The position numbers were made by a program, and so were the translations under genes. A DNA stretch of 64,000 nt from Gautieria morchelliformis (Eukaryota; Basidiomycota; Agaricomycetes; Gomphales; Gomphaceae). The notes under the pieces were generated by a model that saw only the letters and a list, made by a program, of their open reading frames with translations, was not told the origin of the DNA and did not search any database. The stretch covers positions 41,364 to 105,363 of the forward strand of contig WHVA01000408.1 in NCBI GenBank assembly GCA_015179125.1, written 5' to 3'. This document shows positions 10,396 through 22,139 of this stretch, piece by piece; positions within the stretch are counted from its first letter, which is position 1; each line of letters starts with the position of its first letter.

Positions 10396-10947
10396 ATTCA
10401 TCCGCGCTGAAAAGAGAGGTTGTATCAGGTCAAATCCTATTCATGCGTGAGGGTATGACATTGAAGGATCCCAGCTGCCACGAACCCGTATAATACTGAC
10501 CGGGAGGATCTAGGACGACAGCTTACGGGCCGTGAAAATATGACTTGGCTGGGCGTACTGCAGTACATGCTAGCTTTGCATTATCGAATCACGAGCAAGC
10601 GCGACGTGTTGAGCTAACCGTGTACCACGAATGAAGACGATCAAAAGTCGGACGTAGTGAAATAAATGGGGCCATAACCACAGTCGATGGACTGTACGCA
10701 AGGTTCTCAGTTCTGAACACGTCTGAGAACAACCGCAAGAGAGTAAAAAATGCAAATCATTCAGTTTGTCAGTAAACCCTGTATCAATCCACCAGACAAT
10801 GTGCTCCTATATGACATTCGTTGACGCCATCCCTTCAGTAATGCGCTCATTCTCCGGTTGGACGAATATGTTTCCGGGGTGAGTGATCAGTAGCGTTCAT
10901 ACTAAATAAGAGATTAAGTAATGCATGCTCGACGTTCCAGAAGCCAC

Positions 10948-11921
10948 CTACGCACCTGTTCCGCCGTCACGCCGGAGTTGTGCTTGTAAAGCCCTGAATG
11001 CCTGTATGGAATTCGCCGCCTCCGCCTTAGCCTTTGCTGCCTCCGCCTTAGCCTTTGCTGCCTCCGCCTTAGCCTTTGCTGCCTCCGCCTTAGCATTTGC
11101 TGCCTCCGCGATTAGGGCCGCACGTTCTTGTTCCCCCTGCTGCAACCCCTGCTCTCGTGCATCCCGTACTCGCTCTCTGGCTTGCTCTTCTTGAGGGCCA
11201 ACGGGATCCGGTTTGACGGACTTTTCGCGTCCGTAATTTCGTTCTATGTCATTACAATCCGTCGTCCACTGGGGCGTCATCAGGTTGATGAACATGTACT
11301 GCCCCGCCCCTCTAGGGGGATTATAGCTGTTGCCCGGGTGGTGGGGAACGAATAGCCTCCTGGCGACCTCAACAATCACTCCGACAAACCAATAGCACAT
11401 CGTGTTGTTGAGTTCATATTCGTCCCTGTACTGAGAAACGAGGCGGACAGCCCTAAAAAATTCAAGGAGGGGGACCTCGGGAAATCGATACGTCGCGAGG
11501 AGCCTGTCGCCGACGGTATAGCTATTGATCCCGTCCTGGCTGAGACAGGTTATTAAATCGTATGCACAGACCTCCTTCCCAAGGACCGAGGGAGAGGAGG
11601 TAGACGAGATTTGAAGCTGGTTTGCCGACCTGGATGGTCCTCGTTCAATTTTCGCGAACATTGCCTGAGAACCCCCCTCCTCTGGAGTCGTGCGACAAGG
11701 TATTCGTGTTCTGACGTCAATATGCGTTGTTTATACCACCTAATTTCTGTGACAACGAATACGAGTCTCTCGGTGATGTCAACGTCGCAAACCATATCGT
11801 AGAACCTTGAAGGAATGAGTTGGAGGCCCGGGTAGAAGGTGAGTGGTACAGCTGGCCCCGGATTTTCTGCCATTATGGACAGGAAAAGGTTGTGAATGAA
11901 GTTCCACAACGAGTCGAACAT
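10948..11921 (-). pseudogene. Frameshifted member of the agaricomycete CYWF family (copy A)
   Basis: Starting at the ATG at 11921 the frame reads MFDSLWNFIHNLFLSIM and continues to HEYLVARLQRRG. It then shifts, and the rest is in the next frame from 11661 down to 10948 (FAKIERGPSRSANQLQ, LLEFFRAVRLVSQYR, NTMCYWFVGVIVEVARRLF, MTPQWTTDCNDIERNY). The cause is visible: a run of six C at 11672-11677 where copy B has seven. The C-terminus has four near-perfect eight-residue repeats (AEAAKAKA) predicted to be coiled coil. The CYWF core resembles expanded agaricomycete proteins of unknown function. The breakage could also be a sequencing error in a homopolymer. Confidence 0.7.
11004..11105 (-). repeat. 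24-bp coding repeat (coiled-coil octapeptide)
   Basis: Four units of 24 bp encode EAAKAKA-type octapeptides in copy A. Copy B lacks the array and the inverted third copy has about one unit, so repeat number varies between paralogues. Confidence 0.85.
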
Positions 11922-12239
11922 TTTGAAGCAAGCGGACTGTGTTGGCAGTCTTGTACCGCACGAAAACCTGTAGCCAGACCCATGCTTCCAACACGTTGCA
12001 GATCCGAAGGATTATGTGATCACACTTGCCGCCGCGGCGGTCCACCACACAGCCGGGGATCAAGAAAGGTGATTGTTTCAAGCTACTTGCTGGATTCGGG
12101 ATTTGGCGATCTGAGCTCGCCGAGGAGGTGGGCGCAGGATCCATATTCGTCTGTTGACTCGGACGCTTGCCGTACAAGGTTTCTATGTCGGTTTTACGGT
12201 AATCCAGTGCCGAGGCCCATTGGAACACACTGATGTTCG

Positions 12240-13060
12240 ATTTATTCAGGACAGGAGTTATCCATGATGTCGTGGGTCTACCAGTCTTCCATTCCAGAGT
12301 TTGTATTAGATGCAGCGTGTCCGATCAAGCTAAGCACGGTCATATCTAGGCATATGCTGATTTTGTCACCCATCCCATTCCGTGCAATATGGTAGTCGCA
12401 TCTTATGCTTTCCTATTCAGGTAACAGAACGAGGCTGGCTTCATCGCAGCACTCGTCGCAGATGCGACGGCCGTGCCAAGCCGCATTGGATCCACGCACC
12501 CACGCCATCGATCTTTGATGGTCGATTCATTTCAGGACAGAAGTTATAGTTAATGCTTGTCGCGGCAATAGGTATGCCTACCGGTATTGAATTACAAATT
12601 TTCCCAAGGCGTATTAGATCCAGCACGTGTCCTGTCACGTCGATCAAGGTAAGCACGGTCATTTCTAGGCATATGCTGCCTTTGTCTTCTATCCCATTCC
12701 GTGCAATATAGTAGTCGCATTAAATCCTTTCCTACTTAGGTAAAACAACGAGCCTGGCTTCAACACAGCACTCGTACCAGATGCGACGGCAGTGCCGAGC
12801 CGCATTGGATCCACGCACCCACACCATCGATCTTTGACGTTCGACTTATTTCATGACAGAAGTTATACTTCATGCTTTTCGCGGCAATAGGTATCTCTAC
12901 CGGTCTTCTATTACAAAGTTTGCGAATGCGTATTAGATGTGTGCGGCCTGTCGCGTCGATCAAGCTAAGCACGGACCATTCTAGCCATTATCGTTTTGCT
13001 GATTTTGTCCCCAGATGGAGCAGCCATTCCGCGCCTATAGTTGTCGTGTGGCATCCTTTC
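12240..13060. repeat. Three ~315-bp tandem subrepeats in unit A
   Basis: The marker CAAGCTAAGCACGG and flanking sequence (ATGCGACGGCAGTGCCGAGC, CCACGCACCCACACCATCG) recur at about 12330, 12648 and 12959, spacing 311-318 bp. ORFs on - across these units are similar to one another only because the DNA is repeated. Confidence 0.8.
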
Positions 13061-14826
13061 ATATTCAGGTAACACAACGAGGCTGGCTTCATCACGGGAC
13101 TCGTCGCATCTTTCTTGCTTTCTGACGCATCACCCGGAACCTGGCACGCGCGTTACCAAATCAAGCCATGTTCAAATCCAAAATACAAGTCATGTCAGGA
13201 ATGGTCCACGTTCTATCCCTCAACGTCGCATTCATCACTGCTGATAGGGTTCTCATCTTATCTTGGGCACGTGCCGACGGTAGGCACTAAATACATTCTT
13301 TGCGTACACTTTGAAAACGAGCACCAGACAGGCGTGTCCGCAAGACCGCCGCAAAATGCTTAGTCCGCGTGAAAGACCTGATACTTGCGTGCCATGGAGC
13401 ATGCCATGACTCACCATCTTCACAATCCGCAGTAGGAGGCGTAAGATTCACTCGGCTTCATACTCCAGGGGGTTCTGCATGGGCCTGAGGTATAATTGTA
13501 CAGGCTTAGTGTAATCAGTGACCCTGGGCCGGCCGGGTACCTTCACAAGAGTGATGCGAGCTATGGATATTTGTATTTACCTTGCCGTGGCGCGGTATGT
13601 GCGGGAGGGTGTATGGATGGGCATGGGTTGTTCTAGAATATAGGGCAGCAGCAAGAAGTCATTACTGCGAGGCAAACGTGAATGTGATTTCAGCCTCAAC
13701 TTTTGATGCCTGATGCGTTGGGTACACCCAACAACCACCAAGGTCGCGCATCCGATTGCTAGACGGAGTAACATGTGAACTTACAATTATGCGCACACCA
13801 CTAAACTGCACCTTACGTATGCTTCAACAAAAGGGCCTCTCTGTTATGGACGAGCATTCGTGTGAAACGCTCGTAGCTTCAAGTTGAACCTCTCACACAA
13901 CAAAAACAAAGGGAAAAGACAACCCCAGCAAACCGCGGAAACGGGCAAGGAAGCCTGAGCCTCCTTAGCCCTTCATGAAGCGATGATGAGTGGAGAATCC
14001 GAGTCGTAGGAAGCCACCACTGCATGGGATAACTTGGAGGCAGATGGGGAATGAACATGCTCAGGATTTGTCCTTGTGCCACACCGATCGAAATCGCTTC
14101 CAAAAAAAAAAAAAAAGGAAAAATTTAGTGCTTCTCGCTCGAAAAGAACTGCGTCAAAAACAACAGCCCAGGAGTGCAAGGTCTCGGAGCGGCGCTATCA
14201 GATACGGAATACGAACATCCATCCCGATTCATGATTCATCCGCGCTGAAAAGACAGGGTGTATCAGGTCAAATCCTATTCATGCGTGAGGGTATGACATT
14301 GAAGGGTCCCAGCTGCCACGAACCCGTATAATGTTCACCGCGAAGATCTAGGACGTACCGTTTACGGGCCGTTAAAATACGACTTGGCTGGGCGTACTGC
14401 AGTATATGCCAGCTTTGCATTATTGAATCACGAGCAAGCCCGACGTGTGAGCTAGCCGTGTACCAAGAACGAAGACGATCGAAAGTCGGACGTGGTGAAA
14501 AAAACCACAGTCGACGCAAGGTTCTCAGTTCTGAACACGTCTGAGTTCCATCTGATTCCCACATTTGGCCGTGACGCTTGATCACAACACGCCGCAAGAG
14601 AGTAAAAAATGCAAATCATTCAGGTTGTCAGTAAACCCTGTATCAATCCACTAGACAATGTGCCTCTATACGACATTCGTTGACGCCATACCAGGCATCC
14701 ATTCAGTAATGCACGTCTCAAACGCTCATTCTCCGGGTGGCCGAATATGTTTCCGGGGTGAGTAATCGGTAACATTCATACTAAAGGAGAGATTAAGTAA
14801 TGCATGCTCGACGTTCCAGAAACCAC

Positions 14827-15708
14827 CTACGCACCAGTTGCTCCGCCACGCCGGATATGTGCTTGCAAAGACCTCACCTCCGCGATTAGGGCCGCTCGTT
14901 CTTGTTCCCCCTGCTGCAACCCCTGCTGCAACCCCTGCTCTCGTGCATCCCGTACTCGCTCTCTGGATTGCTCTTCTTGAGGGCCAACGGGATCCGGTTT
15001 GACGGACTGTTCGCGTCTGTACTTTCGTTCTATGTCATTGCAATCCGTCGTCCACTGGGGCGTCATCAGGTTGATGAACATGTACTGCCCCGCCCCTCTA
15101 GGGGGATTATAGCTGTTGCCCGGGTGGTGGGGAACGAATAGCCTCCTGGCGACCTCAACAATCACGCCAACAAACCAATAACACATCGTGTTGTTGAGTT
15201 CATATTCGTCCCTGTACTGAGAAACGAGGCGGACAACCCTAAAAAATTCAAGGAGGGGGACCTCTGGAAATGGATACGTCTCGAGGAGCCTGTCGCCGAC
15301 GGTATAGCTATTGATCCCGTCCTGGCTGAGACACGTTATTAAATCATATGCACAGACCTCCTTCCCAAGGACCGAGGGAGAGGAGGTAGACGAGATTTGA
15401 AGCTGGTTTGCCGACCTGGATGGTCCTCGTTCAATTTTCGCGAACATTGCCCGAGAACCCCCCCTCCTCTGGAGTCGTGCGACAAGGTATTCGTGTTCTG
15501 ACGTCAATATGCGTTGTTTATACCACCTAATTTCTGTGACAACGAATACGAGTCTCTCGGTGATGTCAACGTCGCAAACCATATCGTAGAACCTTGAAGG
15601 AATGAGTTGGAGGCCCGGGTAGAAGGTGAGTGGTACAGCTGGCCCCGGATTGTCTGCCATTATGGACAGGAAAAGGTTGTGAATGAAGTTCCACAACGAG
15701 TCGAACAT
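14827..15708 (-). CDS. Agaricomycete-specific CYWF-family protein (copy B), unknown function
   Basis: Open reading frame of 293 aa from the ATG at 15708. Features in order: MFDSLWNFIHNLFLSIM, YDMVCDVDITERLVFVV, HEYLVARLQ, SSTSSPSVLGKEVCAYDLI, LLEFFRVVRLVSQYRDEYEL, NTMCYWFVGVIVEVARRLF, PPRGAGQYMFINLMTPQW, then a Gln/Glu/Arg-rich coiled-coil tail. I chose this start because the inverted relative at 20813 also begins MFYSLLSFTQNLFLSVM. The frame stays open upstream to 16002, but that part is not conserved in frame among copies. No signal peptide or catalytic motif is seen. The only intact member of three copies in the window. Function unknown. Confidence 0.65.
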   Translation of the reverse strand: MFDSLWNFIHNLFLSIMADNPGPAVPLTFYPGLQLIPSRFYDMVCDVDITERLVFVVTEIRWYKQRILTSEHEYLVARLQRRGGSRAMFAKIERGPSRSANQLQISSTSSPSVLGKEVCAYDLITCLSQDGINSYTVGDRLLETYPFPEVPLLEFFRVVRLVSQYRDEYELNNTMCYWFVGVIVEVARRLFVPHHPGNSYNPPRGAGQYMFINLMTPQWTTDCNDIERKYRREQSVKPDPVGPQEEQSRERVRDAREQGLQQGLQQGEQERAALIAEVRSLQAHIRRGGATGA

Positions 15709-16009
15709 TTTGAAGCAAGCGGACTGTGTTGGCAGTCTTGTACCGCACGAAAACCTGCACCAGACCCATGCTTCCAACACGTTGCAGATCCGAAGGATTA
15801 TGTGATCACACTTGCCGCCGCGGCGGTCCACCACACAGCCGCGAATCAAGCAAGGTCCTACTTGCTGGATTCGGGATTTGGCGATCTGAGCTGGGCGAGG
15901 AGGTGGGCGCAGGATCCTATTCGTCTGTTGACTCGGACGCTTGCCGTACAATGTTTGTATGTCGGTTTTACGGTAATCCAGTGCCGAGCCGCATTGGAAC
16001 ACAGGAGTT

Positions 16010-16800
16010 ATCTATGATCTCGCGTGTCTACCGGTCTTCCATTCCAAAGTTTGTATTAGATTCAGCGTGTCCTGTCGCGTCGGTCAAGCTAAGCACGGTC
16101 ATATCTAAGCGTGCTCTATAGTAGTCGCATTGAATCCTTTCCTATCCAGGTAAAGAACGAGGCTGGCTTCATTACAGCACTCGTCGCAGATGCGACGCCG
16201 GCAGTGCCGAGCCGCATTGGATCCACGCACCCACACCATCGATCTTTGATGTTCGATTTATTTCAGGAAAGAAGTTATGGTTAATGCTGGTCGTGGCAAT
16301 AGGTATTTCTACCGGTATTCAATTACAAATTTCGGAAGGCGTATTAAATCCAGCATGAGTCCTGTCACGTCGATCAAGGTAACCACGGACATTTCTAGGC
16401 ATATCCTTTTGCTGATTTCGTCTTCTATCCCATTCCGTGCAATATAGTAGTCGCATGGTATCATTTCCTATTCAGGTTACAGAACATGGCTGGCTTCATC
16501 GCAGCCCGCGTCGCAAAATGGGACCCCAGTGCCAAGGCACATGAGAACCACGCACGCACCCCATCGATATAACTCTGATGTTTGGTTTGTTCAGGACCGG
16601 AGTTATACTTGATCCTTGTCGCGGATCTACCGGCATTCGATTACAAAGTTTGCGAAGGCGTGTTAGATGCGTGCGTCCTGTCGCGTCGATCAAGCTAAGC
16701 ACGGTCCTTTCTAGCCATATCCTTTTGCTGATTTTGTCCCCCGATGGAGTAGCCATTCCGTACCTATAGTTGTCGCATGGCATCTTGTCCTATTCAGGTA
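16010..16800. repeat. Three ~300-bp tandem subrepeats in unit B
   Basis: The same subrepeat family as in unit A, with markers at about 16085, 16374 and 16690. The first unit is shortened. Confidence 0.78.
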
Positions 16801-18256
16801 ACAGAACGAGGCTGGCTTCATCACGGGACTCGTGGCATCTTTCTTGCTTTTCGTGTCGCTTTCTGTGATTTCTGGGCTGCGGCACAGCGCTGCGGAACCA
16901 TTCTTGTTGTCTCGCTCTGAGCTGCCACGACGGTGACTGAATTCATCAACATTCATGCCTCCTAGCTAGCTCAGCAATCAGAGTACATATGACTCCTTCA
17001 GCTAATCTTAGCAAAAGTACTCCGTCACATTAGTATCCAAGTTGGCACAGAGGAACATTTCCATGACTTGCTGAGCTGCCCTGTGGAGCAGCTATTAATG
17101 GTAATCTGCAAGGTGCTGGCAAGGTGTGATGCATGCTATGCAGGAGATCAAGCACACGTCACCCGGAACCTGGCACGCGCATTCGCCAAATCAAGCCAGG
17201 CTCAAATACAAAATACAAATTATGTCAGGAATGGTCCAGTTCTATCCCTCAACGTCGCATTCATCACTGCTGATAGGGTTCTCATCTTGGGCACGTGCCG
17301 ACGGTAGGCACTAAATACATTCTTTGCGTACACTTTGAAAACGAGCACCAGACAGGCGTGTCCGCTAGACCGCCGCAAAATGCTTAGTCCGCGTGAAAGA
17401 CCTGATACTTGCGTGCCATGGAGCATGTCATGACTCACCATCTTCACAATCCGCAGTAGGAGGCGTAAGATTCACTCGGCTTCATACTCCAGGGGGTTCT
17501 GCATGCCTGCGGTATAATTGTACACGCTTAGTGTAATCAGTGACCCCGGGCCGGCAGCGTACCTTCACGAGAGTGATGCGAGCTATGGATATTTGTATTT
17601 ACCTTGCCGTGGCGCGGTATGTGCGGGAGGGTGTATGGATGGGCATGGGTTGTTCTAGAATATAGGGCAGGTCAGCAAGAAGTCATTACTGCGAGGCAAA
17701 GGTGAATGTGATTTCAGCCTTAACTTTCGATGCCTGATGCGTAGGGTACACACAACAACCACCAAGGTCGCGCATCCGATTGCTAGACGGAGTAACATGT
17801 GAACTTACAATTATGCGCACACCACCAAACTGCACCTTACGTATGCTTCAACAAAAGGGCCTCTCTGTTACGAGCATTCGTGTGAAATTCTCGTGGCTTC
17901 AAGTTGAACCCCTGGGGCAGCGAAAAAAAAAAAGAAAAACAACCCCAACAAACCGCGGAAACGGGAAGGAAGCCTGAGCCGCCTTAGCCCTTCATGAAGC
18001 GATGATGATGAGTGGAACATCCGAGTCGTAGGAAGACGTGCGACTGCACGGGAGAACTGGAAGGCAGATGGGGAATGAACATAGGATTTGACTTTATGCC
18101 ACGCCGATTCCGATTGGTCGAAATCGCTTCCAAAACCAAAATAAAAGAGGAATTTAGTGCTTCACGCTTGAAAAGAACTGCCTCAAAACCAATAAACCAG
18201 GAGTACAAGGACTCTGAGCGGCGCTGTCAGATTACGGAATACGAACATCCACCACG

Positions 18257-18460
18257 AGTCATCCGCGCTGAAAAGAGAGGGTGTATCAGATCAAATTCTA
18301 GTCATGCGTGATGGTATGACATTCAAGGCTCCTAGCTGACACGAACCGGTATAGTGTTCACCCGGAGGATGTAGGACGTACCGTTACATTCTTATGTAAA
18401 ATGCGACTTGAGCTCGGCGTATGTCAGCTTCAATTTGCAATATTTAATCATTAGCCTTCG
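18257..18460. repeat. Partial third unit of the tandem duplication
   Basis: The first ~200 bp of the unit are recognisable (TCATCCGCGCTGAAAAGAGA, then GTATGACATTCAAGG). Similarity fades by about 18460. This leaves two full units and one truncated unit. Confidence 0.7.
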
Positions 18461-19380
18461 CTGTTGATGATCTCACTCCCGGGCATTTCTTCACCGTGGT
18501 TATACGAATATAGCCCCGTTTTTGTCGTCAGGTCAGACTTACGTCCAGCTCGACATGGTGTGGGCCTGCTTGGTCCTTGCACGTCTTTAGTGTTCCGCGC
18601 TGCTCTACGTGACTTCTCAGTGTGATGGCTGAACTATATGCTGGTATTAATGTCACGATGAATATTGGCTGTTAGGCTGAACAGGGTCACAGGAAGCGCA
18701 GGAGCTGAGCTGGGTTTGAAAATCTTATTCACGCGGCGCTTACGCCCGCCATTACGCTGCCATCCTTCTCTGGGTCACCGCCTTCCTATGAATCTGCTAC
18801 GCCCTAGGGTCTGCTGATGAGGAAGGCCGTGTCTGTTCTCTGATGCTAAACTGCTTCTCACGCCAAGAGCAGATCCATCGTTACTTCTTGGGTCCTCGTC
18901 TGTCGTCTGGGGACACGTCGCCGGCTTCGTTTCCCACTCCACACGCAGTCTTGTGTCAAAATAAGTGCAGCGGGATTCAAGGCCTGGCTCCTGTACTTCC
19001 TACAGCTAATGGTGTACGCTCGACTCGGAGCTTCGCCGGGCACCTGACCGCTGGACCATATGCATTGTGCCCACCGCGATCACTACTGGCACACTTCTTG
19101 CAAACCACGCCATGTGCGCAAGGGTCTATACCCGGACCATGTCGGCTTCTTTGTCAATGTCAGTCGGGCTGGAGTCTAGAGCTACAGGTGTGGTAGGGGA
19201 AGTCCATTTCAATTTTTGTCCGGAGAGAGGTGCCGAGTCTCCGAGTTTCTTCCCGGCAGGCGTTAGAGCGGACCAGCGGCTGCCTCAGCCTCAGCCTTTC
19301 CCCAGCTCAGGTTGTACGGACCATCGGCCATAGGTGGGTGAGCGCTCTTTCATACGGTCAGGTGACACAGCGCACCCCCT
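18461..19380. other. Intergenic region upstream of cerato-platanin
   Basis: No recognised gene. The segment 18575-18640 (CACGTCTTTAGTGTTCCGCG) belongs to a dispersed repeat also found near 27170-27215 and 37130-37180. An ORF at 18843-19196 has no recognisable features. Confidence 0.5.
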
Positions 19381-19386
19381 TCTCGT

Positions 19387-19395
19387 ATAAAAGGG
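19387..19395 (+). promoter_or_regulatory. TATA box of cerato-platanin gene
   Basis: TATAAAAGG lies 72 bp upstream of the ATG at 19459, followed by a CACATCACTGCTTCACACTC leader, a typical layout for a strongly expressed secreted fungal protein. Confidence 0.7.
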
Positions 19396-19458
19396 CGACA
19401 TAAAATTCGTGTTCTACCCAAGTCGCACATCACTGCTTCACACTCCCGACTATCAAGC

Positions 19459-19942
19459 ATGAAATTCGCCCCTCACGCCTTCACGCTCGTCCTCGTCGCC
19501 GCGTCTGCGCTCGCGGACAGCGTCACCGTGTCGTTCGACAACACGTACGACAACCCGGGGGGCAGCCTCGCGACGGTCGCGTGCAGCGACGGCCCGAACG
19601 GCCTCCTCTCGCGCTTCCCAACCTTCGGGAACCTCCCCACATTCCCCAACATCGGCGGCGCGCAGGCCGTCGTCGCGCACGGCAGCCCGAACTGTGGGTC
19701 GTGCTGGCAGCTGGCGTTCAACGGCAAGACGATCAACGGTGCGCCCTAGTTCCATATTTCTTTTCCACGGTGGCGGCGCCGCTCACGTTCTTCCTCTTTC
19801 AGTGCTGGCGATTGACCACGCGGCGGCGGGTTTCAATATCGCGCAAGAGGCGATGGATACGCTGACGGGCGGGCAGGCTGTCGCGCTGGGTCGGATTACG
19901 GCGACGGCGACGCAGCTTGCCGCGTCGGCGTGCGGGCTCTGA
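19459..19942 (+). CDS. Cerato-platanin (small secreted cysteine protein)
   Basis: Two exons (19459-19738 and 19803-19942) joined across a 64-bp GT/AG intron give 139 aa. A signal peptide is clear: MKFAP, hydrophobic stretch, ALA cleavage before DSVTV. The mature part shows the family signature: [66 protein letters not shown] and the terminal ACGL. Four cysteines fit the two family disulfides. Cerato-platanins are secreted double-psi beta-barrel proteins of fungal walls. They bind chitin oligomers and in some plant pathogens act as elicitors with toxic effect on leaf tissue; in wood-decay basidiomycetes the role is unclear. No breaks seen. The gene is GC-rich compared with its repeat-rich surroundings. 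Confidence 0.96.
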
Positions 19943-20164
19943 GGTCCTGCAGCGAAATACGTAGATTCGCAGATGATATCTCATACACACCTCCCACACC
20001 GAACTCATTCACAGACACTCATCGCCCTCATTCGATACTCAGAAGCACTTCATTTTGGACTGGTATTCGCATTTTTTGACGGTTACTGTTACTACTACTG
20101 GACATTTATCACGTTGGTCGAAGTCGAGGGGCACGTTCCTATCTTGTCATGGTGATATTCACGT

Positions 20165-20520
20165 AGTTGCATTCAAGCGTACATTTTGGACAAAAACCCT
20201 CGAGATTTGTAAAGCTTGCGTCGTGGCCCATCCGAGTAGATTTTGATGGAGGACTTGTTTAGACCCTCGTAAGTGATCGCTTCCTTTTCATCGGTCGCTA
20301 TCGTTATGCGTATCGGTGGGATCCATGAGGGGTTGCGTCGTATTGCCTGAAGGATTTCAATGGACCCGGCTCCCAGGTTGTGAGCTCGCAGGAGTTCGTA
20401 TAATCGGGACAGATGACACTGCGTGTCGGGATGATCTGCGCAGGTGTGTGTAACGGGTGGGTAGGTGGCAAGGTGAGCATGCGTAAGGTGTCGTTGTAAG
20501 TGTTCTTGAGTGCTAGCCTA
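20165..20520 (-). pseudogene. LINE ORF2 fragment up to RNase H start
   Basis: On - the frame reads HLSRLYELLRAHNLGAGSIE, RRNPSWIPPIRITIATDEKE and SSIKIYSDG. This is the linker and first catalytic Asp motif (IYSDGS-type) of the RNase H domain in fungal LINE polyproteins, comparable to NLQIYSDSSG in the longer LINE at 41.5-46.9 kb. It breaks off after IYSDG and ends in a stop at 20165. It is a relic between the cerato-platanin and the inverted CYWF copy. Confidence 0.72.
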
Positions 20521-20705
20521 GCTGGATCGGCAAAAGGTCAGCATGAACATCCAGCATGCATGTCAGTAGGCGTGGAGGGGAGAGACCCCTGGCTTTCTTG
20601 TCGTTGTCACTTACGTATTCGTGTGTACCATACGTCTGCTGCACACAGCATCTTGGGGATGGCGATGCTGAGATATAGGAATGCAGCTCGTCAATCGCGT
20701 CGAGC

Positions 20706-21836
20706 AACGCCACGTGGGATCACATAATCTCCAACGCGTTGGAAGCCTTCACGCGCACGCTGCAGGTTTTCGTGCGGTATAAAGACTGCCAACATAACTG
20801 GCTTGCTCCCAAATGTTCTACTCGCTGCTGAGCTTCACTCAGAATCTTTTCCTGTCCGTAATGCCAGACAATGGCCCGCCTGTACCGGTCTTCATCTACC
20901 TCGAGAAGTCCACCAGCCCTGCATGGTTCTACGCTTGTGTTTGGGACGTTCCGAGCACCTGGAGAAGCGCATACATTGTAAAGGAAACCAAGTGGTATAA
21001 AGAGAAGGATGGGTCACGCCACGAATACCTTGTCGCACGACTCCAGAGGAAGCGGGATCTCGGGTAAGGTTCGCGGTGGTTGAACGAGGTCTTTCTCCGT
21101 CGGCAAGCATGATTCGATTCTCATCTACCTCCTCTCCCCCCTCCCTTTCGGAGCACGTATCAGGCTCTGATTGAATAAGCTGTTACCGAAGCAAGGAGCA
21201 AGGAAGACAGACTCAATAGGCGTGTCAACAACGACACCCTCCTCACGACATACACATCTCCAGACCTTTCCCTTCTTGAACTTTTGAGGCTGGTCCAGAT
21301 AGTTTCGAAGTACGGTCACAACTACCCAGCCAGCACAACAATGGGCTATCGGTTTGCCGCCATGATTATGGAGGTCGCCAGGAGGCAATTCTCTCCCCGA
21401 CACCCGGACAAGATCCCTGTTTGAGCTGGTCCCTTTAAGGGGGCGGGGAATGACGTGTGCTTCAGCATGATGACGCCGCAATGGACGGAGGATTTTGCCA
21501 TCATTGAACAAAAATACATGGACGATAGGTCCGCCGACCTTGATCTCATTAGCCGTGAACAAAAGCGAATCATGCGGGAAATACAGCAAGCAGAAGCGAG
21601 GGTGGAGCGGAAGGCAGTCGAACGAGCACGAGTGGCGGCAGCGGAACGAGAACGGAAAGCACGAGCGGAGGGGGGGCAGGGGGATCGGGATGCAACGAGA
21701 ACGAGCGGCGACAGTCGAGCGAGAACGGACGCCAATGGAGGAGGCAGCAAAGGCTAAGGCGGAGGTGGCGAATGCCAAAGAGGCATTGAGCTCTTTGCAA
21801 GAACAGCCCCGGCGTGGCGGTAAAACTAGTGCGTAG
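20706..21836 (+). pseudogene. Inverted, degraded third CYWF-family copy
   Basis: From the ATG at 20813: MFYSLLSFTQNLFLSVM and HEYLVARLQRKRDLG end in a stop. The next frame continues FAVVERGLSPSAS to a stop. Then come LLELLRLVQIVSKYG, TTMGYRFAAMIMEVARRQF, a stop after DKIPV, and MMTPQWTEDFAIIEQKY with a basic/Ala-rich coiled coil to 21836. Each block aligns in order with copy B, including TMGYRFAAMIMEVARR against TMCYWFVGVIVEVARR. At least three stops or shifts break it. Homology continues into both flanks (from about 20706 and to about 21950), in opposite orientation to units A and B. The three blocks cannot be one simple exon. Confidence 0.72.
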
Positions 21837-22139
21837 GTGGATTCTGGAACGTCGAGCCTGCATTACTTATTTTCTTATTCAGTATGAACCCTACCGATCA
21901 CTCACGGAAACATGCTCGGCCAGCCAGAGAATCAGCATTTGAGATGTGCATTACGAATTTAAGGTACGGAAGGCCATCCACTGAAGGGGGTTGCTGGGTT
22001 ATAGGGTCAGGTCAGTAAATGTGTACCAGTGGAAGCAGATCCATCATTCCTTCTTAGGAGCCTTTGGGGCCGAGAAACAGTTTATGTAACATCCGAGAAC
22101 AGATGCGGTGTTGCTCATCAGCAGATCCCCAGTATATAC

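Larger units (their letters stand above)
10396..14233. repeat. Tandem segmental duplication, unit A
   Basis: A block beginning ATTCATCCGCGCTGAAAAGA recurs at 14234 and 18257 in the same orientation. Unit A is 3838 bp. It carries a gene on the - strand, three ~315-bp subrepeats, a shared noncoding block (about 13100-13900) and an A-rich tract at 14101. Order and orientation match unit B throughout. Confidence 0.85.
14234..18256. repeat. Tandem segmental duplication, unit B
   Basis: Second copy, 4023 bp. It matches unit A closely apart from small indels and an extra block of about 300 bp at roughly 16850-17155, which lies where unit A passes directly from the subrepeats to the ACCCGGAACCTGGCACGCGC block. 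Confidence 0.85.

Noticed and set aside
12441-12972. Two similar ~70-codon ORFs on -
   Set aside because: Similarity follows from the underlying 315-bp DNA repeats; no family and no conservation of start or stop.
15709-16002. N-terminal extension of the copy B frame
   Set aside because: Open but not conserved in frame in the other copies; the relative at 20813 supports the internal start MF(D/Y)SL.
18843-19196. 117-codon ORF on + upstream of cerato-platanin
   Set aside because: No motif, no splice context and unusual composition; probably chance.
19453-19755. 100-codon ORF on -
   Set aside because: Antisense of the cerato-platanin exon.
21125-21778. 217-codon ORF on -
   Set aside because: Antisense of the degraded CYWF copy; no recognisable motif.
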